Shown here piece after piece: positions 44,889 to 52,621 of a DNA stretch of 57,683 bases. Under the pieces are notes generated by a model. The model was given only the letters and a program-made list of their open reading frames with translations, made no database searches and had not been told where the DNA came from. Position numbers and translations under genes: made by a program. The DNA lies in NCBI GenBank assembly GCA_023398165.1, contig JAEWSQ010000026.1, forward strand, positions 1-57,683, in the 5' to 3' direction. The DNA is from Spirochaetota bacterium. Lineage in GTDB: Bacteria > Spirochaetota > Spirochaetia > Treponematales > Treponemataceae. Each line of letters begins with the position of its first letter. Within the stretch, counting starts at the first letter, position 1.

Positions 44889-46073
44889 ATGATACAGCAA
44901 AATTCGTTTATTCCTTTTTCGTATCCCTCTCTCGGCGTTGAAGAGGAAGAGGCTGTTTTACGGGTTATGAGGAGCGGATGGCTCACAACGGGAAAAGAAG
45001 CTCTTGCCTTTGAAAATGAATTTGCCTCTTATACGGGATCAAAATATGCACTCAGCGTAAATTCTGCGACAAGCGGACTCCAGCTTGCAATGGAAGCCTG
45101 CGGAATAGGTAAAGAAAGCGCAATTCTTACTTCCCCCTACACTTTTATATCTACATCCTCTGTAGCGGTTCACCTCGGCGCTTCGGTAGTGTACTGCGAT
45201 ACTGAAAAAGACAGCTACAGCATTGATCCTGAACAAATTGAACGTGCATTAAAAAAAGACAGGCAAAAGAAAAAACCGCTAATCAAAGCAATTGTCCCGA
45301 TTCACATCGCAGGAAATGTATGCCGCATGGCTGATATTATGAGTCTTGCTCAAAAATATAATGTCTATGTTATAGAAGATGCCGCTCACTCATTTCCTTC
45401 GAAAACTTCACAAGGATACGCAGGAACGCTTGGAAACATAGGTGTTTTTTCTTTTTATGCAACAAAAACGATTACCACGGCAGAAGGCGGAATGATCTGT
45501 ACGTGCAGCGATGAAATGGCGCAAAGAATGACAACCATGAGAATGCACGGCATAGATAGAACAGTATGGGACCGCTATACATCAAAAAAATCGTCATGGG
45601 AATATGATGTAATAGAAGCAGGCTACAAGTTTAACCTACCCGACATTCTTGCAGCCATGGGGCGTGAACAGCTGAAAAAAGCAGACCTCTTCCTTCAAAA
45701 AAGGAAAAGAATTGTTCAGATGTACCGAAATGAATTTGACAGCTGCCCCTGGATAATTCCCCCTCCGGACGGGGAAGGAAACGCATGGCATCTTTACATG
45801 CTCCGCCTTGATGAATCGAAGCTTTCAATCACACGGAATCAGACAGCAGCCTTTTTACAGGAACAGGGCATCGGTATTTCTGTTCATTTTATACCTCATT
45901 TTCTCATGACTTACTGGAAAAACAAAGGTTTATGCGAACAGGACTTTCCTAATGCTAAAGCACTCTATGAATCCTCGATGTCGCTGCCCCTTTGGCCGGA
46001 TATGACCGATGACATGATCCATAGAGTTATTGAATCGGTTAAAAAAATAGGCAGCATGTATGGGCTCAAATAA
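44889..46073 (+). CDS. DegT/DnrJ/EryC1-family sugar aminotransferase
   Basis: 394 residues, PLP enzyme that aminates a keto-sugar nucleotide. Motifs are GWLTTGKEALAFENEFASYT, LSVNSATSGLQLAMEA, VIEDAAHSFPSK and the lysine loop FSFYATKTITTAEGGMICT, where the lysine binds PLP. The C-terminal IGISVHFIPHFLM closes the active site. The substrate is probably the product of the preceding dehydratase; perosamine- or PglE-like chemistry cannot be separated by eye. AAAGAGG precedes the ATG. It overlaps the next gene by 14 nt, which links sugar modification to the oxidoreductase-like genes. Confidence 0.92.
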   Translation: MIQQNSFIPFSYPSLGVEEEEAVLRVMRSGWLTTGKEALAFENEFASYTGSKYALSVNSATSGLQLAMEACGIGKESAILTSPYTFISTSSVAVHLGASVVYCDTEKDSYSIDPEQIERALKKDRQKKKPLIKAIVPIHIAGNVCRMADIMSLAQKYNVYVIEDAAHSFPSKTSQGYAGTLGNIGVFSFYATKTITTAEGGMICTCSDEMAQRMTTMRMHGIDRTVWDRYTSKKSSWEYDVIEAGYKFNLPDILAAMGREQLKKADLFLQKRKRIVQMYRNEFDSCPWIIPPPDGEGNAWHLYMLRLDESKLSITRNQTAAFLQEQGIGISVHFIPHFLMTYWKNKGLCEQDFPNAKALYESSMSLPLWPDMTDDMIHRVIESVKKIGSMYGLK

Positions 46074-48141
46074 ACAAACAAGCGTAAAACAACCGGAAAT
46101 AATTCACTCATATTACACCGATCTTGATGTTAATGATCAGTTGTACGCAGTCATTATCCGCAGTCCTGTTTCAACCGGAACAATACGTTCAATCAGCCAT
46201 CCTGATCTTCCTAAGAACTTTAAAATAATCACATCGCGTGATATTCCCGGGAGAAACAGTATTACTGTTCTTGACACCAGTTTTCCAGTTCTTGCTTACG
46301 AAAAAATATCATACAAAGGAGAACCTATAGGCCTTCTCTGCGGAAACGATACTGCAGTCCTAAAAAAAACGGTTTCTGAACTTGAGATTAAATATACCGA
46401 AGCTCAAACCGCCGATGACGATAATGATGATTCTCCTATTACCGGGAATCAAATTCTTAAACATTCTGTAATTACACGGGGAGATCCGTCAACAGTATAC
46501 TATAAATCGCCTTTACAGCTGGAAAAAACATATACATCATCCTGCAAGACAAAAAGTTATGAGGAGCTGCTGGGATGCCTTGCCATACCGGATAAAAATT
46601 CCATTTCATTATTTCTTCCTGCACAATGGTCGTGCCATGTACGGAAAACAGTCAGTGTAGCAGCCGGAATACCGGAAGAATCTATTCATATAAAAAAAAC
46701 AATAATCATCGGATCGTCACATTCCAATCTGTGGTCGGCTGGAATGACTGCAGCACAAGCAGCTGTTGCAGCAATTATTATGAAAAAACCGGTGAAGCTC
46801 GTATTAAGCCGGAAGGAGATGGAACAGTACGTTGAAAACCCTGTAAATTTTACAACAAGATTTCAGGCCGCATTGGAAAAAGACGGCAGAGTACAGGCAT
46901 TAACGGCCATGGTCATAGTCGATGCCGGCGCTTTTGCACCTTTTTCTGATGATATTATTAATAGAATTCTTGTTTCCTCCTTCGGTCCCTATCAATTCAG
47001 CCAATTTCAGATTGAAGTTTTTATTAAGAAATCCTTCAAACCGCCTCTATCAACCGATATTACCATTGCTGATGCACACCCTCTCATGGCGGTAGAACTG
47101 TTTATGCAGGAAGTTTCAAGAACACTTAACCTCATGCCCAACGATGTCAGGAAGATTAACTGCAAAGCAGGTCCTTTTTCCCCGATTTCTGTCAATGGCG
47201 ATGAACATGACAGCACTGCCGGCTTCCCTGAGCTGCATACTGATAAAATGATCAACGTTCTTGACAGCGCCGTGCAAAGAAGTGACTATCTTCGCCGATA
47301 TGTTTCATATTCCCTTACTTCGCAATCAAAACCTTCCTTTTTCAAACATGCACCGGTCAGGGGAATCGGGATTGCAACAGGGTATCAAGGAAGCGGGTTT
47401 TTATCATCAAAACTGATACAAAATTCAGTCTCTCTCGAAGTAACAATGAAAATGGATGAATCGGTAACCATTCATGCAATAACTCCGTCCAAAAATATTC
47501 AACGCATCTGGAAAAACCAGGCGGCAAAAATTCTTTCAATACATGAAGATACAATTCATCTGGATCCTGAAAGCGGATCATTGTGCGATGATGAGATACC
47601 GGAAACAATGTCCAGTAAAATCAGCACCGTTACCGCTTTGGTAAAAAAATGCAGTACAGCAATTCAGAAAATGAGATTCCGTCAGCCCCTTCCCATTAAG
47701 GTAAAAAGAACTATTCAGATTTCAAAACCAGGCACCTGGAATCTTGATACGCTTGAGGGTAAGCCGTTTTATTCGGTTGCTTGGGTATGTGCAGTGATAG
47801 AGGTTGAAATAAATACCTATACCTATGAACTTTCAGTGCATTCCGTCCGTGTGGTAATAGATGCAGGTGAAATACTCCAGCCAAAAGAGGCAGAATTATC
47901 AATAAAAAAGGCAGTTGAACACATTCTTTCCAACGCAATGAACGGCAGTATTCTTTCTTCTGCACAAATTGAGGTAAGTTTTATAGAAAGTACAGAAGAT
48001 TCTAAAGAAATCGGCAACTGCATGGATATGGTTGTTCCTGCAGCTCTTTTAAATGCTGTTTCTGTGGCTCTGAATAAACCGGTTACCTCATATCCGCTAG
48101 AACCGGAAACAATTTTCACTATTCTTACAGCGAGGGATTAG
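46060..48141 (+). CDS. Xanthine-dehydrogenase-family large subunit with degenerate molybdopterin site
   Basis: 693 residues. The fold is clear from HSYYTDLDVNDQLYAVIIRS at the start, ITSRDIPGRNSITVLD, and the VAAIIMKKPVKLVLSRKEME strand. The conserved cofactor and substrate motifs are missing. GGxFGGK is IGSSHSN (217-223). The FRGxG loop region is LSTDITIADAHP (330-341). The final GxGE motif is not recognisable (DSKEIGN near 650). The protein is also shorter than the usual 750-780. It may be a non-catalytic or re-purposed member. It overlaps the aminotransferase by 14 nt and is 2 nt from the iron-sulfur subunit. Confidence 0.82.
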   Translation: MGSNKQTSVKQPEIIHSYYTDLDVNDQLYAVIIRSPVSTGTIRSISHPDLPKNFKIITSRDIPGRNSITVLDTSFPVLAYEKISYKGEPIGLLCGNDTAVLKKTVSELEIKYTEAQTADDDNDDSPITGNQILKHSVITRGDPSTVYYKSPLQLEKTYTSSCKTKSYEELLGCLAIPDKNSISLFLPAQWSCHVRKTVSVAAGIPEESIHIKKTIIIGSSHSNLWSAGMTAAQAAVAAIIMKKPVKLVLSRKEMEQYVENPVNFTTRFQAALEKDGRVQALTAMVIVDAGAFAPFSDDIINRILVSSFGPYQFSQFQIEVFIKKSFKPPLSTDITIADAHPLMAVELFMQEVSRTLNLMPNDVRKINCKAGPFSPISVNGDEHDSTAGFPELHTDKMINVLDSAVQRSDYLRRYVSYSLTSQSKPSFFKHAPVRGIGIATGYQGSGFLSSKLIQNSVSLEVTMKMDESVTIHAITPSKNIQRIWKNQAAKILSIHEDTIHLDPESGSLCDDEIPETMSSKISTVTALVKKCSTAIQKMRFRQPLPIKVKRTIQISKPGTWNLDTLEGKPFYSVAWVCAVIEVEINTYTYELSVHSVRVVIDAGEILQPKEAELSIKKAVEHILSNAMNGSILSSAQIEVSFIESTEDSKEIGNCMDMVVPAALLNAVSVALNKPVTSYPLEPETIFTILTARD

Positions 48142-48143
48142 TA

Positions 48144-48635
48144 ATGAAAATACCATGCACCATAAACAGCATTGACACACTGATCGAAGCAGAAGCAGGC
48201 GAGAGACTGTTAACCACGTTAAGAAAACTCGGATTCCTGAGTGCTAAAGACGGCTGTCTTCAGGGAAAATGCGGTTCATGCACAGTGCTTTTAAACGGAC
48301 TTCCTGTACCTTCATGCCTTATCTATACAGGATCAGTACAAAATGACAGCATTATTACTCTAGAACATTTTGCGAAATCCCCTGATTATGAAGATATATC
48401 CAAGGCATTCACTCAGAGCGGAATTAAATTGTGCGGATTTTGCAATGCAGGAAAATATTTTACCGCATACAATATTATTTTAACCCAGGAAAGACCCCGC
48501 CGTGAAGATATTGAGAAAAATGTCTCCCATCTTCTGTGTAAGTGTGTTGATAACGAATCGCTTGTTAATGCAATTCTTTTAGCCTCAAAAATCAGAGCAA
48601 AACGTTCAGGAGGAGCTGTGCATGGCAAACGATAA
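48144..48635 (+). CDS. [2Fe-2S] subunit of the molybdenum-hydroxylase-like complex
   Basis: 163 residues, CoxS/XdhC-type small subunit. The plant-ferredoxin cluster uses C38, C43, C46 and C58 (CLQGKCGSC...C). The second cluster uses C97, C100, C132 and C134 (CGFC...CKC). All eight cysteines are present, so electron transfer could work. The glutamine that precedes the second CGxC in relatives and touches the molybdopterin is leucine (L96), and CTPG is CNAG. These changes agree with the degenerate large subunit. The FAD subunit overlaps by 14 nt. Confidence 0.88.
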   Translation: MKIPCTINSIDTLIEAEAGERLLTTLRKLGFLSAKDGCLQGKCGSCTVLLNGLPVPSCLIYTGSVQNDSIITLEHFAKSPDYEDISKAFTQSGIKLCGFCNAGKYFTAYNIILTQERPRREDIEKNVSHLLCKCVDNESLVNAILLASKIRAKRSGGAVHGKR

Positions 48636-49458
48636 AACAATTGTGTATGCGAAAACTCTTACCGACGTTTTTTATTACCTGAAAACCATTCAGAATTTGA
48701 AAATTTTCGGATCGGGGACTCTTGAACAGCACCTTCACAAAAATGAAAATTTACCGCTTGAGCAGTCTGCCCTCTTCTTACGAAATGTTGAAGAACTGAC
48801 GGTTATAGATAAAAAAGAGAGGTATATTGATTTCGGTTCTGCTTCGACATTGGCGAAGATGCTTGAGGTCGGCAGAAAAAAGCTTCCTTCCGTATTGTAT
48901 GAATCCCTCTTGGAAACAGCGAATCCCCTCGTAAGAAATATTGCAACTATCGGAGGCAACATATCCTGCAGTGAAAGGAAAATGACTCTTTTTGCTCCTC
49001 TTCTTGCTCTGGATGCTAAAATTGAATGCAAATCTTCCATTCAAGATTCAGTGTTTATTCCCTTCTCCAAATATACATCTATTGATTCTGAGAGTATTAT
49101 TACAAAAATAAGAGTTCCTATCGAAGATTGGGATGTTGCCGTTTTTAAAAAACTCGGACCGATGGGAGGAATCAACGATTTATCCGCTTCATATACCTTT
49201 CTGGCACAGAGTGAAAAAGGCATCTTAACCGATGTACGCATAGCATTCTGCGGTCTTATAAGTCTCAGAAGCGATGAACTTGAAAACAGATTAATAGGTA
49301 CAAGACTTCCTCTATCATTAAAGCTGAAGAATGAGGTTTTAGAAGCAGCGGCAATAGATTTTTTTAATCAATCGGGAAATGCGATTCCGCCTCTGCATCC
49401 GATACTGCACAGCCAGTATGTTGAACTTCTGGAATACTCGCTCGACATGCTTTCATAA
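48622..49458 (+). CDS. FAD-binding subunit of the molybdenum-hydroxylase-like complex
   Basis: 278 residues, CoxM-type. The FAD pocket phrases are KIFGSGTLEQHLHKN (in place of AGGTD) and LVRNIATIGGNISCSERKMT, followed by LFAPLLALDAKIECKS. The C-terminal CO-dehydrogenase flavoprotein domain is present (VAVFKKLGPMGGINDLSASY). The T-D of the first loop is T-L here, so FAD binding is likely but altered. GGAGG upstream of the ATG lies inside the iron-sulfur gene. It is the last gene of the operon, 4 bp from the convergent queA stop. Confidence 0.84.
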   Translation: MANDKTIVYAKTLTDVFYYLKTIQNLKIFGSGTLEQHLHKNENLPLEQSALFLRNVEELTVIDKKERYIDFGSASTLAKMLEVGRKKLPSVLYESLLETANPLVRNIATIGGNISCSERKMTLFAPLLALDAKIECKSSIQDSVFIPFSKYTSIDSESIITKIRVPIEDWDVAVFKKLGPMGGINDLSASYTFLAQSEKGILTDVRIAFCGLISLRSDELENRLIGTRLPLSLKLKNEVLEAAAIDFFNQSGNAIPPLHPILHSQYVELLEYSLDMLS

Positions 49459-49462
49459 AACA

Positions 49463-50545
49463 TTACTGAATAAGCATTGCATCGCCGTATGAAAAAAAAC
49501 GGTATTTTTGTTCGACGGCTCTTTCATATGCATACATAATTTTATCTTTTCCTGCAAACGCGCTTACAAGCATCAGGAGTGTGGATTCCGGTGTATGGAA
49601 GTTTGTGAATAATTGATCTACAACTTTAAACGAGTATCCCGGATAAATAAAAATTGATGTATTTGAAGTACCGCTTAAAAGCTCATTTTTCGCGCTGTCC
49701 CAGGCCGACTCAAGCGTCCTGACCGATGTGGTACCGACTGCAAGGATTTTCTTCCCTTCAATTTTTGCTTTCGTCACTTTTGAAGCTGTTTCAGCACTGA
49801 TAGAGTATGATTCCTCATGCATTCTATGATCTTCAATTTTTTCACTGCGGACAGGTAAAAATGTGCCAAGCCCCACATGAAGGGTAACATATGCAGTTTC
49901 TATGCCTTTTTGTTCCAAGGCTTTAAGCATCTGTTTTGTAAAATGAAGTCCTGCTGTCGGACAGGCTGCAGATCCTGTTTCTCTAGCATACACATTCTGA
50001 TACCGTTCGCTGTCATCTTTTGTATCATCTCTCTTTATGTATGGAGGAAGCGGAATATGGCCGTTGGCCTCGAACCAAGCCTCATCAACCTTAACCGTAA
50101 ATGCTAACGTTCTGAATTCGGTTCCTGTATCTGCATCATCGGGTAAAATAAAAGCAGTACTGCCGTCAATAAAGCGGTACAGTGAAAGCGGTTTATGCCT
50201 TTTGGCGTTTTTCACCATAACTTTCCATAAACACGTAATACCGCTTTCTTTATTAGTTTTAATGCCGGTAAGATCAAGTTCTTTAATGAAAAGGAATTCG
50301 GCTTTCGTTCCGGATCCGTCTTTATCTGCATAAACCCTGGATCTTCTTACTTTGGAATTGTTAAAAACCATAAGTGTATTTGCATCAATCAATGAAACTA
50401 AATCTTCCATCCGGTAATGAGAAACGGACGATGAAATATCAGTATTTTTTTTGAGAAGAAGAAGCCTGTCATTGCCCCGCTTTTCAGACGGATATTGAGC
50501 TACAAGCTCTTCAGGTAAATTAAAAGAGAAGTCTTTCGTCAGCAC
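49463..50545 (-). CDS. queA: S-adenosylmethionine:tRNA ribosyltransferase-isomerase
   Basis: 360 residues; transfers and isomerises the ribosyl group of SAM to preQ1 in tRNA during queuosine synthesis. Signatures are DFSFNLPEELVAQYPSEKRG at the start, LMVFNNSKVRRSR, GSAACPTAGLHFTKQML, LHVGLGTFLPVR and NFHTPESTLLMLVSAF. The start is GTG (50545), lying 26 nt inside ruvB, so translation is probably coupled. tRNAs with GUN anticodons such as the tRNA-Tyr (GTA) in this window are substrates of this pathway. Confidence 0.96.
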   Translation of the reverse strand: MLTKDFSFNLPEELVAQYPSEKRGNDRLLLLKKNTDISSSVSHYRMEDLVSLIDANTLMVFNNSKVRRSRVYADKDGSGTKAEFLFIKELDLTGIKTNKESGITCLWKVMVKNAKRHKPLSLYRFIDGSTAFILPDDADTGTEFRTLAFTVKVDEAWFEANGHIPLPPYIKRDDTKDDSERYQNVYARETGSAACPTAGLHFTKQMLKALEQKGIETAYVTLHVGLGTFLPVRSEKIEDHRMHEESYSISAETASKVTKAKIEGKKILAVGTTSVRTLESAWDSAKNELLSGTSNTSIFIYPGYSFKVVDQLFTNFHTPESTLLMLVSAFAGKDKIMYAYERAVEQKYRFFSYGDAMLIQ

Positions 50546-51545
50546 AGTATGGTTTTCCTTCCAGTCCTAAGTGTTCATAAGCCTTCGGAGTAACAATCCT
50601 TCCGCGGCTTGTTCTCTGCAGGAGGCCTGTTTGAATAAGATATGGTTCATAGTAATCTTCCAAAGTATCCATCGATTCACCGATGGAAATTGCAAGGGTT
50701 TCCGCACCGACAGGACCGCCTGAAAAATTATGGATTATTGACAACAAGATCTCGCGGTCATATTTTTCCAAACCAAGCGGATCTATTTCTAGTTTATCAA
50801 GACCGTACCGCACAATATCGCTTGTAATAAGATCGGTGCCTGAAACCTGGGCAAAATCCCGCATGCGGCGCAGCAGCCTGTTGGCGACACGGGGAGTACC
50901 GCGGGCGCAGGAAGCAAGAAGGGAGGCAGCCGAATCATCGATTTTAATATCAAGAATTCCTGCAGAGCGTTTGATTATTGAGGACAATTCATCTCCTGAG
51001 TAAAAATTAAAACGTTGAACTATACCGAAACGGCTTATAAGAGGACTTGAAACCATGCCTGCTTTTGTAGTTGCGCCCACAAGAGTAAATTTCGGAAGCG
51101 GAATGCGTACCGTCCGGGCAGCAGCCCCCTGCCCGATTATCCAGTCGAGCTCATAGTCTTCCATTGCTATATAGAGCATTTCTTCTATTGCCGGCTTTAA
51201 GCGGTGAATCTCATCTATAAAAAAAACAGTGCGCTCTGATATTGTAGATAAAATACCTGCAAGATCTTTTGGCTTATCGAGAGCCGGAGCACTTGTTACT
51301 TTAAAATCCACACCAAGCTCGTGAGCGGTAATTTGAGCAAGTGTGGTCTTCCCAAGTCCGGGAGGACCTATGAGAAAAAGATGATCAAGGCTTTCACTTC
51401 TGGTGCGTGCTGCTTCTATAAATACTTTTAAATTTTCCTTAACCTTTGTCTGGCCGAGAAAATCATTAATAAAAAGAGGCCTGAGACTGCCGTCCCTCTC
51501 GTCTTCGGGCAGACTTACATCCGGCCTGACTAGAGCTTCGCTCAT
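50520..51545 (-). CDS. ruvB: Holliday junction branch-migration helicase RuvB
   Basis: 341 residues, AAA+ motor. Walker A is GPPGLGKT (60-67), Walker B is FIDEIHR (D111, E112). The sensor motif LVGATTKAGMVSSPLISRFG includes the arginine finger, and the winged-helix end is GLLQRTSRGRIVTPKAYEHL. The N-terminus SLRPLFINDFLGQTKVKENL is typical. It overlaps ruvA as ATGA. Confidence 0.98.
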   Translation of the reverse strand: MSEALVRPDVSLPEDERDGSLRPLFINDFLGQTKVKENLKVFIEAARTRSESLDHLFLIGPPGLGKTTLAQITAHELGVDFKVTSAPALDKPKDLAGILSTISERTVFFIDEIHRLKPAIEEMLYIAMEDYELDWIIGQGAAARTVRIPLPKFTLVGATTKAGMVSSPLISRFGIVQRFNFYSGDELSSIIKRSAGILDIKIDDSAASLLASCARGTPRVANRLLRRMRDFAQVSGTDLITSDIVRYGLDKLEIDPLGLEKYDREILLSIIHNFSGGPVGAETLAISIGESMDTLEDYYEPYLIQTGLLQRTSRGRIVTPKAYEHLGLEGKPYCADERLLF

Positions 51546-52141
51546 AGGGCAAGCTCCACAATAGCCTGGCGGAATAAAGTTTCCTCTTTTGCAGAACGCA
51601 GTAATGACGGATCAAGACCTGCACTGAGTTTCTGAATAACTGCTTCGCACTCTTTTTTATCGTACCCCATGGAGGCGAGCGCTGAAATAACATCGTCCCA
51701 TTCAGATTTATTTTCTTTTAATGAACCGGATGTAGCATTGAGAGTTAGTTTTCCTTTGAGGGACAGCATCATCTTCTGAGCGGTCTTTTTACCGATACCA
51801 GATACCGATTCAAGGATTCCCAAATCCTCTTCATCGAGAGCCTTTGCCAGAGTCTTGTATGTTATATTGGAAAGAATTTTTAATGCAGCCTTGGGTCCCA
51901 CACCGTCAACTTTCAATAAATCTAAAAAAACGCTTCTCGATTCCGGTGTAGCAAAGCCGAATATTTTCATAGCATCTTCTTTATGATAGAGCCATGTAAA
52001 TACTTTAGCCTCGGCCTGAACATGGGGAAGAATATCTATATCTTTATCCGGAACAGAAAGATCCCATTCGATGCCGCCTGCACTAAGATAGACTGTTTGC
52101 GGCAGTTTTGCGGTTATAATGCCTGTTAAGCTGTTGAACAT
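51542..52141 (-). CDS. ruvA: Holliday junction DNA helicase subunit RuvA
   Basis: 199 residues: N-terminal OB fold (MFNSLTGIITAKLPQTVYLS), two helix-hairpin-helix motifs (LLKVDGVGPKAALKIL and LESVSGIGKKTAQKMMLSLK) and a C-terminal RuvB-binding domain. RuvA binds four-way junctions and loads RuvB. The ATG is fixed by alignment with the family N-terminus. It lies only 6 nt after a TATCAT -10 box, so no ribosome site can be transcribed. Confidence 0.97.
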   Translation of the reverse strand: MFNSLTGIITAKLPQTVYLSAGGIEWDLSVPDKDIDILPHVQAEAKVFTWLYHKEDAMKIFGFATPESRSVFLDLLKVDGVGPKAALKILSNITYKTLAKALDEEDLGILESVSGIGKKTAQKMMLSLKGKLTLNATSGSLKENKSEWDDVISALASMGYDKKECEAVIQKLSAGLDPSLLRSAKEETLFRQAIVELAL

Positions 52142-52147
52142 ATAGTA

Positions 52148-52176
52148 ATGATATACGAAAGAAAGTCTTTTATCAA
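52148..52176 (-). promoter_or_regulatory. Promoter of ruvA-ruvB-queA (leaderless arrangement)
   Basis: TTGATA (52171-52176), 17-bp spacer, TATCAT (52148-52153). Six bases separate the -10 from the ATG, so the predicted first transcribed base is the A of the start codon. Confidence 0.75.
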
Positions 52177-52357
52177 TAATGTATCCGCAGATGCTCCAAA
52201 TGACACAGATGGTGAAAAACTAAAAACTCACTTTAATTACCATAGATTCACACAGCACCTTCTGCGACACAGATAAATTAATGAAAACGTCATATTTCAT
52301 CTGCTTAAGTCACTACGTTTCGCAAGATTCCCGAAGGGAACTTATCCCTCTAATGCA
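52177..52357. other. Intergenic region without a recognisable gene
   Basis: Between the ruvA promoter and the tRNA-Val terminator I see no reading frame with a ribosome site. It contains two copies of ACACAGAT (52203-52210 and 52267-52274; a third is at 52629 in thrC) and an inverted repeat TTCCC-GAA-GGGAA (52328-52340). It may be decayed sequence. Confidence 0.5.
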
Positions 52358-52391
52358 TAAAAAAAGGACTTGAAGTTTCCTTCAAGTCCTT
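52358..52391 (-). terminator. Rho-independent terminator after tRNA-Val
   Basis: On the minus strand AAGGACTTGAAG pairs perfectly with CTTCAAGTCCTT around a 4-nt loop (52364-52391) and is followed by a T-run. Confidence 0.92.
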
Positions 52392-52399
52392 TACGGGTT

Positions 52400-52472
52400 T
52401 GGGCGATGAGGGGATCGAACCCCCGACAACCTGGGTGTAAACCAGGTGCTCTCCCAGCTGAGCTAATCGCCC
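52400..52472 (-). tRNA. tRNA-Val (TAC)
   Basis: 73-nt cloverleaf: acceptor GGGCGAT/ATCGCCC, anticodon stem CCTGG/CCAGG with loop TTTACAC (anticodon TAC), T arm GGTTCGATC, discriminator A. CCA is not encoded. Confidence 0.97.
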
Positions 52473-52483
52473 GTGATGAAGAG

Positions 52484-52512
52484 ATACTAACAGGAAGGGG
52501 AAAAAAAGTCAA
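52484..52512 (-). promoter_or_regulatory. Promoter of tRNA-Val
   Basis: TTGACT (52507-52512), 17-bp spacer, TAGTAT (52484-52489), about 12 bp before the tRNA 5' end. Confidence 0.8.
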
Positions 52513-52562
52513 TAAGTTTTTCTTTTAATATTACAAAAAAGTTATGAAAGAAGTACCTAATA

Positions 52563-52591
52563 TTGCGTAATCAGCCATTTACCTGTATAAT
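52563..52591 (+). promoter_or_regulatory. Promoter of thrC
   Basis: TTGCGT (52563-52568), 17-bp spacer, perfect TATAAT (52586-52591) preceded directly by TG. It lies 30 nt before the ATG. Confidence 0.75.
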
Positions 52592-52621
52592 ACTATATTA
52601 TTTTATCTAAGCGGGTTAAGA

